From NCBI RefSeq assembly GCF_033807715.1, contig NC_084599.1, forward strand, positions 9,560,625-9,624,624: a stretch of DNA of 64,000 nt. The letters are read 5' to 3'. The translations under genes were made by a program, and so were the position numbers. The notes below the pieces were generated by a model. That model did not search any database. It saw only the letters and a list, made by a program, of their open reading frames with translations, and had not been told where the DNA came from. How positions within the stretch are numbered: position 1 is the first letter of the stretch; each line of letters begins with the position of its first letter. This stretch comes from Cololabis saira (Eukaryota > Chordata > Actinopteri > Beloniformes > Belonidae). Positions 24,843 through 37,400 of this stretch are shown here, one piece after another.

Positions 24843-25553
24843 CAGAGGTGTCTTCAGTATTCACATTCATTACTCAGGTAGAAGTATAGATACTAGAGTT
24901 TAAAAATACTCCTGTAGAAGTTGAAGTATCAACTCAACTTTTTTACTCAAGTAAAAGTATAAAAGTACTGGTTTCAAAACTACTTAAATTATAAAAGTAA
25001 AAGTAATGTAAGGGGGGAAAAAGCCATTAAGGACAAAAGCCATTGAAAATGAATGCATCTTAGTATAATGTAAATATATTAAAGAAGCATATATGTGTAC
25101 TATTGAGCATTAACATGTGTTTCAGAGAGCAGGAGATATGATGACTAGTTGCCTATAAGTATTGTAATGGTGCAAAAAGTCAAACTTCAGAGGCCTGTTA
25201 TCATTTATCCTAACCTTTATTGGAATGTACATCCAAGTTTAGTTGCAGGAATCTGAGGGAACGGATGTAAGAACAAAACTGGACAAGAACATCTGAAACA
25301 ACCACAACCAAATTCACTCTATCCAGATGGAGTAATTTAACTGGATAGTTTTTATTAAAGGCCGAAATGAAATAGAGTAACGAGGCTGTTTTTAAAATGT
25401 AAGGAGTAAAAAGTACAGATAATTGCGTGAAAATGTAAGGAGTAAAAGTAAAAAGTCGTCTGAAAAATAATTATTCCAGTGAAGTATAGATAACCAAAAT
25501 TTCTTCTTAAGTAAGGTAACAAAGTATTTGTACTTTGTTACTTGACACCTCTG
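24843..25553. mobile_element. hAT element, CAGAGGTG family copy 3, opposite orientation
   Basis: A full-length 711-bp copy (CAGAGGTG ... CACCTCTG) runs in reverse orientation relative to copies 1 and 2. The adjoining 8-mers (TACATGGA and GGGAGTAG) do not match, so the usual target duplication is missing. Instead the element lies between 78-bp direct repeats. Confidence 0.88.
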
Positions 25554-25558
25554 GGGAG

Positions 25559-25636
25559 TAGGGGTTAGGGGTCAGTCAGGGTTAAAGATGAGACAATCTA
25601 GCACATAAGAGGAGGTTTTAACATGCAGGTTTAGCA
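25559..25636. repeat. 78-bp direct repeat, right copy
   Basis: Matches 24752-24829 (AGATGAGACAATCTAGCACA and flanks). Confidence 0.85.
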
Positions 25637-28600
25637 CCATAACCAAGTAGCTGTAATAGTCTACAAATGAAACAAGGAACACAGGGAGCTTGAAAAATAC
25701 CAAGGACTAGAAGAGGAATCAAAAAAGAACTTGTGGAAAGGTTAAAGCTACGGAGGTAATTGAAGCACTTGTGGTTTTAACCCTCCCCACCTGCCAGAGT
25801 GGCACCACCAGATTTCAGGAGCTGCTTACTCAACTGTGATTAAACAATGCACAATTGTAGGACTTTTTTTTAAATGAGTACGTTCCTGATGGTCATTTGA
25901 GCATTTACAGCAGGTGGGTGGGGTAATTAGCCCAGACTCTGAATAAACTACTGTGTGATTACCACATTCACAGTCATATGATGCCTGTATTGAACCAGAA
26001 ATCGAGTTAACTTTTTACATTTTTGTGCTGTTACGCCTTTAAGCCCATTTTAGCAAGGCTATGGTCTTACCGAGCAGCAATTGCTTCACTTTAAATGTTA
26101 GACTTAGAGACTTATACTTAGACAGACTTTATTTGTCATTCAGGATTTGCATCGGAAATGAAATTTCAAGGCAATGGCAAGGTGTTCCTTCTTGATATGT
26201 GTTTTAAATGTAATTCTTTCTCTCTGTGCTCACTCATCCACACATGAAGGACTGTTTTGATCTGAGGAGCCGGTACAGGAGGCCATGGGCCTTCCAGCCG
26301 GCTGCATAGACACGCTATTGTTGATGAGCTCAAGTCCCGCTCACATGCTGCATACCAGACTCCATCCACAACCTGTCTCAGAATGCTGCACCTCCTGGTA
26401 GTCTTGGCACACCCTTAATCTGTGTCAACACTGGGCTGCCATGTTATCACTGCAGAATCAATGGTCTTACAAAGGAGTGTATTACATTGTTTACTTTCAC
26501 TGGTGTGAAAACAGAAACGGCTCAAAACACTTCACGTTTTCAAAAAGATCTGCAGATTTTTCAGAATGTAAGTTCGTTCTGCTCTGTCTTTTACTCATTG
26601 TTTGACACATTTATTCAATTTGTGTTCTCTCTCGTTTTTATAAGTGTAGTTTTGGAAACTAATTGTGCAAAAACAGTTCTAAGATAGTTTTTTAATGCAA
26701 AATCAGCATGCTTATCATTAAAATCATCTGTTCTAATACGTTTTTAAAAAGAAAAAACCTCTACAACAAGATATGCTTTTGTCTCACAGAGCCTCAGTGT
26801 CAGAAATAATTAGTAGTTATAGGGCCGGTTTTTTGTTTCACAGGGGACTGTAAAGCTCACATATCATGTAAATATTAACTAAACTGCTCCACAAAGATTG
26901 TACACATCATAGAAAGGTTTCATATAAAATCCTGTTAGCACAAGATTATCCTTTATATCTGGTCTGTGCTGCACTGCTGCCCTTCGTCTCTTTTTTATTA
27001 ATAATGTCATGATGTGTTTATGCATGCTCTGGGACTTAAACAATGATATATTATCTAATTTCTTCTAAATGACATGGAAAAGGAAATTAGAGGATATTAG
27101 TTGAGCCATTGTTGATTTCATTTCAATCATTTTGGAATTGTCTTTGTTTTATGCAAAGTGAAATACTCCCTAATGCTGTCAGCGGTGGCAAGACCATCTC
27201 GTGTGTGTGATTGTGAGGTTACTGCCTTGTTTCCCAGCACATTGTCATCCTTTCCTGACTCATTACCAAGTGATTGTGACAGGCATACGGTGGTTATTGT
27301 GACAAGCCGGCAGATGTTGGAGTAAATCACCTCAGCCAACATAATATATCAGATAACTGTTTTCAGAGCTCAGTAAGTGTCGAGATTCATTTGTATGAAA
27401 CTCAGTTTTGATTTATCACATTTGTTGCCTTCAGTACTTATATCCTTTTTAGCTTTTGTGTACGTATATTGTAAATGCATACAAATATAACTCTTTCTAG
27501 TTTGAAGTGAATCAGGAGTTACTTCATTAATCCTATTGAGGGTATTGTTGTTGTGTAAATTATTGGGGTCAAAATAAAAAGATTATAAAATAAGATTGCA
27601 GGTAAACTGGTGGAAAGTTGGACGAATGGATAAAGAGAAGAAAAGAGGAGTGTACCTAAAATCTCTTGAAATAGCCACGAATAGACTGGCGGTAACTGAG
27701 CGTCTGATGTCACATGTAGCGCTGGCAGGCATTAGCTCCCTGCTAACGGTTCATTTATGCTCGAGACCCTTTCCTCCGTCTCCTGCATCGTTTACGCGCG
27801 TAATCTGGTCCATTTTCAGGGCCCTTGCGGATCCGTCACATGGCGCAGCAAACGGAGCAATACCACTGGAAACGGTGGGGGCAGCGTTGAGCAGGACAAC
27901 TGGCATGCCACCAGCAAAAGGAACAAGCCAGAAAGGAGAAGAGGAACTTGCTGTCCACATGCTGCCTTGTATTTGATGGTCAAACAGATCCCATCTACTG
28001 CGCTGCCTCTTTTCATCTCCTTCTGAGAGCATGCATTATTATTTAATCTCCTCCACCATCGCCATGTTTGCTGAAACTGCTTCTTCTTAGCTTTTTTCTT
28101 CTTCTGCTGGTGTTTTTGAGTGGCTGCAAACAACCCGTTCATATCCCCCTCACTTTCTTTATTCACAAAAAGAAATTAAAAGAGCTTCATACAATAGTGA
28201 AAAACTGGCTCTATAGTCTCCTGTTGCTGCTGGTACCTCTGAGTTTATTATGAAAAGTAGTGGATGAACGTTAACGATGCGTGGAAGTAAGAGGGTGGTG
28301 ACGTACGACAACGCTTGAAACGGGAGTGCCTATTTACATGCGTAAGAGAGAGCATAAATGGGCCTTTAGACACCCAACAGTTCAATATCCATGATGCACT
28401 GGCACTGTCACTCCGTGCTGTATGGTGCTCAAGGGATAAAGAATAGTTTTGTCTTCCACCGCCTTGTTCCCTCTACTCTTCATCATGTCTGCATTGGAAT
28501 CTTAGTCACAGATTTCAACAGACATATTTCCGTGTTTTATGGTTACTCCCTGGTAGCATGACCGTTATGGATGAGGAACTGATACTGGCTAACCATTGAG

Positions 28601-29483
28601 CTGAGCCAACTGTCAATCAATCATATTAGAAATTGATGTATTGTTTTAAATAAACTCTCCTGACAGGATACAAAAGAAATCACCCTCCTAGAGTTGTGAT
28701 AGACGCGATATCAAACAACTGAGACCAAAACGACTTTTTTACTGCAACAAATCCTGAGACTCATACAGGAAGTTTGATGGCTGGGGCTTGACTGTGGACT
28801 TCTTTTTCTGATTTATGGTGGGATACATTGAGAGCGCTAACATTTTCCAGTACATAGCAGAACCAAGCACCAACCATCTAACTTCTGGGTTGAGTCTCAT
28901 GTGGAACTACGGCTCGTTGTAGTTTCTCAGCTGGCCACTGGAGGCTGGCTGCACAAGACAGCCAATCTCCATCGACTCTCGTGGTAAAATATCAAACTTT
29001 AGAGCAGAAATAAATATATTTCCAGGGTGAAAAAAACGGTTCTGGTCTCAATCTTTTGATTTTACATCCATGACATCATCTTCGTACCACGCCATCTCAG
29101 TCATCTCAGTCATCTCAGCCAATGGCAAGCCAGCATTTACTCATCCGTAATCGTTAAGCTACCACGCTTAGCGAAGCAACCAGACGTTTGTACAAACCCA
29201 ACGCTGGCTAGACGTGATAGTAATTTAAAATGTCCCAGCTGAGAACTTGTCATAAAGGTATATTCTGTTCTGAATGTCTGTTTGTAGCTCTGGAGATATT
29301 TCAGTGGGGCTCCCCTGGACGAGCTGGTACCCAAACCTAACTTTGATTGACATACGGTGGGCATGTTCCCGTAAAGTTCCCTAGCAACATGGTCACGCAT
29401 CGTATCAAGACAAAATGGACTTCAACACCGCTCTTAGGACACCAATGGGTCACATGACCTAATGCTTTGTCTTTTTTTGTACA
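25637..29483. other. Unannotated intergenic DNA
   Basis: No exon was recognised in 3.8 kb. ORFs at 27596-27976 (+) and 27816-28166 (-) overlap on both strands and show no domain. A motif of about 40 bp (GGGATACATTGAG...CAGTACAT, about 28820) recurs at about 29750, so part of this may be an old repeat. Small LINE/SINE-like tails (TTTATTTGTCATT at about 26129) are present. Confidence 0.4.
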
Positions 29484-29491
29484 GTCTAAAT

Positions 29492-29716
29492 CAGGGGTCA
29501 CCAATCCTGGTCCTTGAGGGCCGGTGTCCTGCATGTTTTAGAGTTTTCTCTGCTTTAACACACCTGATTCTAATTAATCATCGTCATCAGCTTGTCATCA
29601 AGATCTGCACAATTCTCTTAACGACACAGTCACTTTCATCACGGTACAATGAAGCAGCGAAACATGTAAAACATGCAGGAACACCGGCCCTCGAGGACCA
29701 GGATTGGTGACCCCTG
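29492..29716. mobile_element. Short palindromic hAT MITE (225 bp)
   Basis: CAGGGGTCACCAATCCTGGT at 29492 is inverted at the right end (ACCAGGATTGGTGACCCCTG to 29716). It has a perfect 8-bp duplication GTCTAAAT (29484-29491 and 29717-29724). The CCTGGTCCTTGAGGGCCGGT motif is typical of an abundant fish hAT MITE. Confidence 0.93.
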
Positions 29717-30263
29717 GTCTAAATTATCATACACTACTTTTCATACATTGTGGGATATATTGAGTGCACTAACATTGTTCAGTACATGTCAGGACACCAC
29801 TACAAAATGGCAACAATGAAATGTAATGCAACTATAATGAGGTGCAGGTTTGGACAAGCCGGTGATTATTGAAAAAACAAACAAAACACAAAACACACAT
29901 CTCTTTTGGAGAAAGTAGATGAGCGCATCCACTCATAAAAACTGACTAGGAAAATAGAAAAGACTGCATTTCCTTTGAAAACGGAGGGTTGAATTCTGAT
30001 GAGCTGAACTTTGCTGAAAAAGCCGCTGAACTGCTGAAGATCAAAGAAATTGCTAAAGTCAGGTGAAAATTTAAAAAGAATGGCCGAGTGTAGCTCAAAC
30101 ATTTGAAAACTCTTGAAAAGATGGAAGAAGAGAGGAGTGAGGACAGGAGAAGGAACTGAAAAGAGGAATATTTGCTGAAGGGGAGAAGATGAGCTTAAGA
30201 CAGGAAGACAAGCTGAAGAGATGATGACGTCAAAAGAGTTGGATCAGCCGAATCCAAGAAAAC

Positions 30264-30560
30264 AACCTTGTTTGGTTGTGTTTGGGTTGGTTCTGGTTGT
30301 GTTTGGGTTGGTTCTGGTTGTGTTTGGGTTGGTTCTGGTTGTGTTTGGGTTCAGGTTGTGATTGGGTTGGTTCTGGTTCTATGGGGGGTGGTTCTGGTTG
30401 TGTTTGGGTTGGTTCTGATTTTGTTTTGGGTGATTCTGGTTGTGATTGGGGTAGTTGTGGTTCTATGGGGGGTGGTTCTGGCTGTGTTTTCGGGTGGTTC
30501 TGGTTGTGTTTGGGAAGGTTCTGGTTCTGTCTGAGGTGGTTCTGGTTGTATTTGTGCTGA
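30264..30560. repeat. GT-rich minisatellite, about 21-bp unit
   Basis: Variant units based on GGTTCTGGTTGTGTTTGGGT are repeated about 14 times. The strong strand bias (G/T on plus, A/C on minus) creates Pro/Gln/Thr-rich ORFs on the minus strand that are artefacts. It lies about 0.4 kb upstream of the atp1b1 CpG-rich promoter. Confidence 0.9.
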
Positions 30561-30941
30561 TGGACAGCAAACTTTCTCAAGGCTCCGCAATTAAAATCCA
30601 TCATAAACGCTGAATTGTTCATAAAATTTAAGTTAATGTTTCAAAAACTGCAAAACATTTTAAAAAGATGAATCAAATGGAAAGAGTTTAAAGTGTAGTG
30701 ACTAGTTTAAAGTTTTGGCATCTACTAGCTGAAAGCATGTTGTAACTATTATGGTTTAAAACCTTTTCAAGTATTTGAAAGTGTCCCCGGGCCTGGAACA
30801 TCTTCCAAACATCAATAATAACATGGCCGTTAACAGCAACGGTTGGCCATTTTGCTTCTTGAATAAATAGAAGAAATCGACAGGACATTAACGAGGGTCG
30901 GGCGACCCCTCCTCCCCGCGGTGGTCTCTTACGCAAACGGC

Positions 30942-31108
30942 CGCGGAGGCCGCTGATTGGCCGGCGGCTCCCCCCCTCCTCTCCCGCGGAGGCCGCTGAT
31001 TGGCTGACAGCGCCCCCCCCTTCTCCCACGGAGCCCTCTGATTGGCCACCGGGACCCCCCTCTCTCCCGCGGAGCCCTCTGATTGGCCGGCTGCGGCCCT
31101 CCCTCTCC
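30942..31108 (+). promoter_or_regulatory. atp1b1 proximal promoter: four tandem CCAAT-box units
   Basis: Four head-to-tail GC-rich units (30942-30984, 30985-31026, 31027-31067, 31068-31108; 43, 42, 41 and 41 bp) each follow the plan CGCGGAG-CTCTGATTGGCC-C/T-rich tail. ATTGG (an inverted CCAAT box, the NF-Y site) thus recurs at about 30956, 30999, 31041 and 31082. A GC box (GGGCGGA) follows at about 31134. No TATA box is evident. The start codon is 218 bp downstream of the array. A promoter role is inferred from position, CpG content and motifs. Confidence 0.75.
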
Positions 31109-31326
31109 CGCCGTAACTTATGACAGCGTGAGCGGGCGGAGCCGCGCTGCCGCCGCGGTGAACTCCGACTGCTACATCTGCCGGGGACGTGAGCGGGGCT
31201 GTCTTTCCGCGTTTCTGCGAGGAACAGTCCACAGTCTGTCCGTGCTGATCACCCCGTCCTCCTCAACCCCCAACCCGTTCAAACACACCCAGCCCGGCCC
31301 GAGGGGGGACGTTAGCGGAGTGAAAC

Positions 31327-31420
31327 ATGTCAGGGAATAAGGACAGCGACGGCGGCTGGAGGACGTTTATGTGGAACTCCGAGAGGAAGGAGTTCCTGGG
31401 GCGGACTGGAGGGAGTTGGT
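31327..31420 (+). CDS. atp1b1: atp1b1 coding exon 1
   Basis: Residues 1-31 plus the first base of F32. The exon encodes the cytosolic N-terminus, [11 protein letters not shown] to RTGGSW. The donor is GTGAGT at 31421. The exon lies within the CpG-rich region. Confidence 0.95.
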
Positions 31421-34400
31421 GTGAGTACCGTTTTACCTTTTTCCCGTCATTTCAGCCACCTGACGAGCGGAGGCTGGGTCGGTATTGGCTCGGTGCCGGT
31501 CGGACATGTGAAGGCTGGCGCTGGTACCGGTCTGAGACGGTCCGGTGGAGCGGACCGGCGGCACCTGTTAGAGCCGGATTTATGGTTCTGCGTTAAATCG
31601 ACGCAGAGGCTACGGCGTAGGGTACGCGGCGACGCACACCGTACGGTGTGCGTCGCCGCGTAACCTACGCCGTAGGCCCTACGGTGCCCTAAGGTGCGCG
31701 TCGCCCCCCTCTGACAAGTCGTGACTTAGATTTCCCATTGAGGCTGGTGAATAAAGTCTCTTTTAAAAGACAGATGGACCCATTTTAATACACGAACCCA
31801 GCTCCTGGATCACAGTTATGGACCGGCTAATTAATACGACTTAATCCACTGAGTCAGGGTGTGAATTTGACTCATTAACGTGATCTTTTGTGTTTTTGCT
31901 TTTGACCGTTTAACGAATCCAGACGGGATTAAACTCGTTTTGGCAGGACGTGAAATGTCAGTATGCGGTGATCTCGGAGGCGTCGCCCGTATCATGTCAG
32001 TCAGGCATAATTGGCCTTTATAAAGGTCATTTTGAAGGACAGACAGGGCCAGACTTGGAGGATCAGTGAAAGTTTGGGGACATTCTCCCTCTGAGATGCA
32101 TGGTTTCTTGATGTTTTCCATTTCTAACCTTTCAATTGGAATGGAAGATAAACTGAGGGTTTTATTCCCCAGTACCGGGCTGACGGGTAACCGAACCCCC
32201 CGCCCTGCTCCTTTAAACCGGGATAATTGGCCCCGGCTCCTGTAATCGCTTTAACGCTGTTTTCACTACTTTTCCAGGGGGGGTGTGCTGGTTTGATGGG
32301 ATCAGCATCAAGCTGTTACACACCGCCCAATAAGCTCGTTAAACCGTTTCACCAATTAAAATGTTCCCGTTTTCTCCGTCCCCGGCGTGAAACCCAGACC
32401 CGCGGCTCCGGTGTTCTGCCGGTCCTCGCTACCCGTCGAGAACTGCTACTTTTGAGGTTCTGCGCATGCGCAACAGTCGATTTTCAAAGTTTGATTGCCA
32501 CGCCCATAATTTCTTACATCCCTCCAGTGTGTACCTTTACTTTTATTTCTTATTGTTTTATACTTATCAATCCAAAAATAGTGATTTATAAATTGGGGGG
32601 TGTAAGTATGCTGACATTCATCCTACAGTTGATTTAATTGATTAGTATCTTACCTGAATGCATCAAGAGACGGGAGCATTATTTGATAGGATGTTACTGG
32701 ACTATTATAGGACTACTAATATGGGATGTTGAGCATTTTATCCTTCAAAATACACTACCCATGACATGAATTGCATTACACTTTGTGAACATTATACAAT
32801 AAAGAGAGGGAAAAAACACAATTATGTCGTTTTATTTGATATTCATTCAGTCATTCGCCTTTATTTAACCAGGCAGGTCATTAAGAACACATTTCTTATT
32901 TACAATAACGGCCTGGCAAGAGACAAGGACCCCTTGGGGGGGTCAAAAGGAAGTGGTTTAGGGAGTAAAACACAGTAAAATTGTAGCTCTACAAAGGTAG
33001 AAGACCATAAGGTAGCATGTTTCGACGGAACAGCGGGTCCCCGGTGTTGTGGAGCAGATCACGACTTCACGTCTCCAGAGCCGCCCCAGTCTGCACCCCC
33101 CCCCCCCCCCCTTTTTTTTTCTTCTCAAAAAGACGTGACATGCTGGTAGCTGCGCCTCTGCCAGCTTCATGCGCTCATTCCTCACAGATACACGACTGAT
33201 TCAAAGGAACACGGGGTTTTTTTTTTTTGGTTCGTTTGTCTGTTATCTTTTTTTTTTTTTCTCCGACGGAGGAGAATCAAATCAAAGCGGCGCAGACGTC
33301 ACCACTGTGCTGCTTAAAGCGTGATTTATGGTTCTGCGTTACACCGACGCAGAGCCTACGTCGTAGGCTCTGCGTCGGTGTAACGCAGAACCATAAACCA
33401 GCCTTAATGGCGGTCTCACAGGAGCTGCTTTCCGGGGAACAACTTCCCCCCAGTCCTCTGCTCACCAAACCTGAAGTTGTTATGTATATCTGAACATGAT
33501 CTCAAGCTTTAAAGAGTCGTGCCATTGTTCTTCTGTATGACTGAGAGTAATGTCGCAGTAACAAACGAGAAAAAAAAAAAACCCTGAGCTCTTGCAGCAA
33601 CAGGTATATCTGCCCACGTTTATCACAAACCTACCACCAGGGCTTGGCAAGAAAAGAGACAAAAAAACAGAAAGAAAGAGGCTGTTTTAACGTTGTGAGG
33701 GTACGGCTTTTTGAAAGATAAATTAAAATGTCAAAGAAATCCTAGGGGTGGGGCGTTGATCTCCACAACATGTTAATTTCCACGTTGTAGACAGAAAACG
33801 ACTGTAAAGGACAGGTAAAAGTGGTCAGGCGTGAATGAGCGTGAGGACGGTCCCATCACGACACTGCAGCAGTCTGTCTGTTGGGGGATGTGCAGTCCAT
33901 TCAAGCTTTTCCTGTCACCACCACTGGGCTGCTCTCGGTCGTGTTTACTCTCCTGGCCTTAGTTTAGGTTGTTGGGAAGGGGGGGCCTTGAACTGACGTC
34001 ACCGGCGTGAGCTCCCATAACACTGGTGTCCAGGTAACTGACTGTGATGACAGCAGAGGCCTCTCGCTTTCAACGTTTTTATTAATATGCCTTAAAGAAA
34101 TGTTTGCAAAAGTAAAAAATAAATAAAAAATAGTTACATGATGGCGAGAGTAAACCTTTAGAAAGAGAGCTGCAACTTCCTACAAGTGTGACGCATCTGT
34201 TCGCCTCAAAATCACGTGTGTGCACGTGAGGAAAACATTTGCTCTGCTAATTCTACTTACCGTACCTGTACAGCAGGGGCTTGTTTCAGCATTTCTCTTC
34301 CTCATTCGGCAACATTTCTTTCTGATCAACTGCACACAATCGTAAGCCCTCATGCATGTCGGTGCCTGACAGCTGCTCCAGAGAGCAGTCCTGGTGTGGG

Positions 34401-37400
34401 CCCTGACACCACCATTAGAAAATAGCTCACCGCATGTTTACTCTAGTAGCAGGTGTTTGTGCTGCTTGCAGCCTTGCTTAGAGGAGAAAGCAATTCACAA
34501 CTCAAGACTTTCTTTTACTCATTTGTTGAAATTAGTCCCATTTCCTGACTAGCTGGTTGGCACTCAGTAGGCGTTCCTCTCACGCAGAGTGCTGCTGGAT
34601 GAATGTAGCGTCACCAAAACGTGCTCTTGATTGCAGCGTTACCCATGCATTGATTGCTTTGGTAACACTGCTTTCACATTTGAAAGTACGTTTGAGTGCT
34701 AATGGAATATCAGAGTGACAGATGCACGGGCAGGGCTGGGGAGCTGGTTCCATCTGCAGCACATCTCTCAAGTTACAATCTGGAGCTTAGAGATATGGTT
34801 ATGGGGTTGCACATGTCAGCTCACCAAGATACTTTTAGAGGCTGATGCAGACATGAACCTTGAAGTGGAGGCCAGAGCTATTCAGTATTTCTGAATGCAG
34901 AGTAGGAAACTAGAGCAAATACTGAAACTGCTTTGTTACATTAGTGATTGAAATAAATAAACCAAATATCAGAAGAGATCTTGGAAGATTGGTTTTATTT
35001 TTGTTAAACAGACTGTGGTCTTGATCCAAAAAACACATTGAATATTCATATTAGTATATCAACATTTTACATTCTGCTCTTAAGTGCTCGTGTTACAACT
35101 CAGTTCTTGGCTGTAGTGGCTTTAATGTGAAAATAGAAAGCTCCTTTGTATTGCAAGAAATACGTCTTGTCTAATCTACGTCATCACAAGAACTGTTTCA
35201 CACAAAACCGGCCTCAGTGGTGCATGTCAAGAATTTTAGTTAGGATAGATTGAATTATTTGTTACAAACAAGATAAACGGGAATGAATACATGCCGCCTA
35301 CTCTGTATGTTCACGTCAAAACATTCATGCATATTTTCTCTAGCGAGCTCACAAACACCAGTAAAAGCCTCTTTGTTTAATAAGGTTGTGAATTGTCCCG
35401 TTGAACCTGTTAGTGGGGGTTTGGGTGAGAGGGAGGAGTAACTCATGACCGATCCTGTCCTACCGGAAGTTCAGCCCTCTGCTGAAACAAGCTAGTTTGC
35501 TCCTCCATTCTTGGATGTAACAGATTCAGCCGGAACTTTTTCTTTAAAATTGTTTTTTTTTTTTAGACCTTTAAAAATTAAATGTCTAATCATGAGATGA
35601 ATAAAATGCAAAAGCAGTTATCAGTGTTTCTGAAAGTCTGAAGAGATTTTTAATACAACTTTCCAAAGAAAACTTAGCATTTTGTTTTCAATTAACGAGA
35701 ACTAGGAATAAAAAACACACACGCCTTTTTTTTTGGTCTTTTCTTATTTATCAGAGCAAATGTAGATTTCTGGGTAAAACAAACTTGTGGAAAACTGGAA
35801 CCTATTCCAGGAGGCTTTCAGCTGCTATCAGTATGTATTATGTAATCTAAAGTCATTGTAACTCTAAATGATAAGAAAGCTGCTGGCGTCCAATTAGATT
35901 TGATCTGAAATTATTTGCTCTCTGCTCCTCAATCATATCGCGCCTCTCTAAATCCCAGCACAGAAATATACAAACGGCATCGTTGTATGTTAGAGACAAA
36001 CCTGAGCAAACAGCAGAGCGGCTACGTCTGGTTCTGGTGCTGTCGTGTCGAGCGCTGACAACCTCAACCTGCCAACGTCCAAACCTCATCAGGTTAAGGA
36101 AATGATTGTCATTATTTAGGTTGGACTCAGAATGTCTTTAAACTTTTACGTTTTCAACAGATCCCATAGTTGGGTAGTAGCATAACCCCATTGCAATATC
36201 AGCAGGATTCAGAGAGTTATTGCTGAGTTTATTCTTAAGAATATTTAGGCCTTGGGCCCAGTGAAGTTACACATGTTAAGGTATGTTTCTGTTAATAGTG
36301 GTAATTGCTATGAGCCAAGTTGTCAGTTCTGGTTTGGACCTGGCGTGAGTGGTATATTAACATCTGTAAAGTATATGCATGGCTGTGACTGATACTTTCA
36401 CCTGTTGCGAGAACATGCTGGTGATACTTTGGTTGCAGTCTTTTCCGTCTGGGTGTGTACTACAGGAATGTCCTGCACGTGTGTACTCAGAACATTACCA
36501 CCTGATGGGGTTGCAGGAGATCCCAATCTGAACATTGTAACAATCACAAATAGTGGCTGGAGCTCACACAATGTGAACAAACGATACAAGTCCATACGAA
36601 CAAATAGTAACTTTCAAATGCACAGACAAATAGTGACTCAACACTTGTCATGATAACAAGTTAAGACAAGGGAAACGCAGTCAATCAACCCACATATGAG
36701 GTCAGTACATTAGACAAATATATAAAGACTGAACAGGAAGCAGTGTGTAAGAAATAATAAGTTTAAAGCTGGTTTCTGTCTAATCTGGTAATGACAGTTA
36801 GAGCAAATGAGCAGAAAGGTTTCAGATATTTAGCCATTATATATTTATATTTCACTTTAAATGACAAAGCAATATCATTAAAAACACTGATCAGTGTCAG
36901 CGTTGATCAAATGTAATTATGCATGTGCACTTTTGTTTCTTTACATTCATGGTGGATTTACATTTTCTCCTTCAGTTAAAATCTTCATGTTCTACCTGAT
37001 ATTCTACGGATGCTTGGCTGGAATTTTCATCGGGACCATTCAGGCAATGCTGCTAACGTTAAGTGACTATAAACCCACCTACCAGGACAGAGTTGCTCCC
37101 CCAGGTAATTATACACTCCTCATCTTTTGACTTATGTCTGTCTAAGTCTGATATTGTAATGCGTGTGTTATCAGCAGGCCACCGTGCCCAGAAACGCGTG
37201 CAGCTCAGTGTTCTGTGCGAGCGTGGGCTGCAGGTGGTTGGTGTAGTTAAAAAGGACTGTTGGGGTGTGCCTTTAAGCAGCCACTCTATCAGGAGTTGTT
37301 CTGACCTCAAATAGGTTCAGCCATTTTGTCCTTCACTCCTCTCAGCCAGTCAATGGTTCCCCCCCTCAGGCTACAGGGGAACTAAAACGATTAATGTGTG

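Larger units (their letters stand above)
31421..36975 (+). other. atp1b1 intron 1 (5.6 kb)
   Basis: Bounded by GTGAGT and TTTTCTCCTTCAG. The first 0.3 kb is GC-rich. It contains two palindromes (31610-31675, 33325-33397), a LINE-like 3' tail (about 32850-32930), and C- and T-homopolymers near 33098-33120 and 33220-33260. From about 33700 to 36975 no repeats or exons were recognised. Intron 1 is a common site for enhancers, but none can be shown here. Confidence 0.8.

Noticed and set aside
27596..28166. 126- and 116-residue overlapping ORFs on opposite strands
   Set aside because: No domain, no splice partners and no homology recognised; length is within chance for this window.
30230..30622. 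Pro/Gln/Asn-rich minus-strand ORF
   Set aside because: Direct translation of the GT-rich minisatellite.
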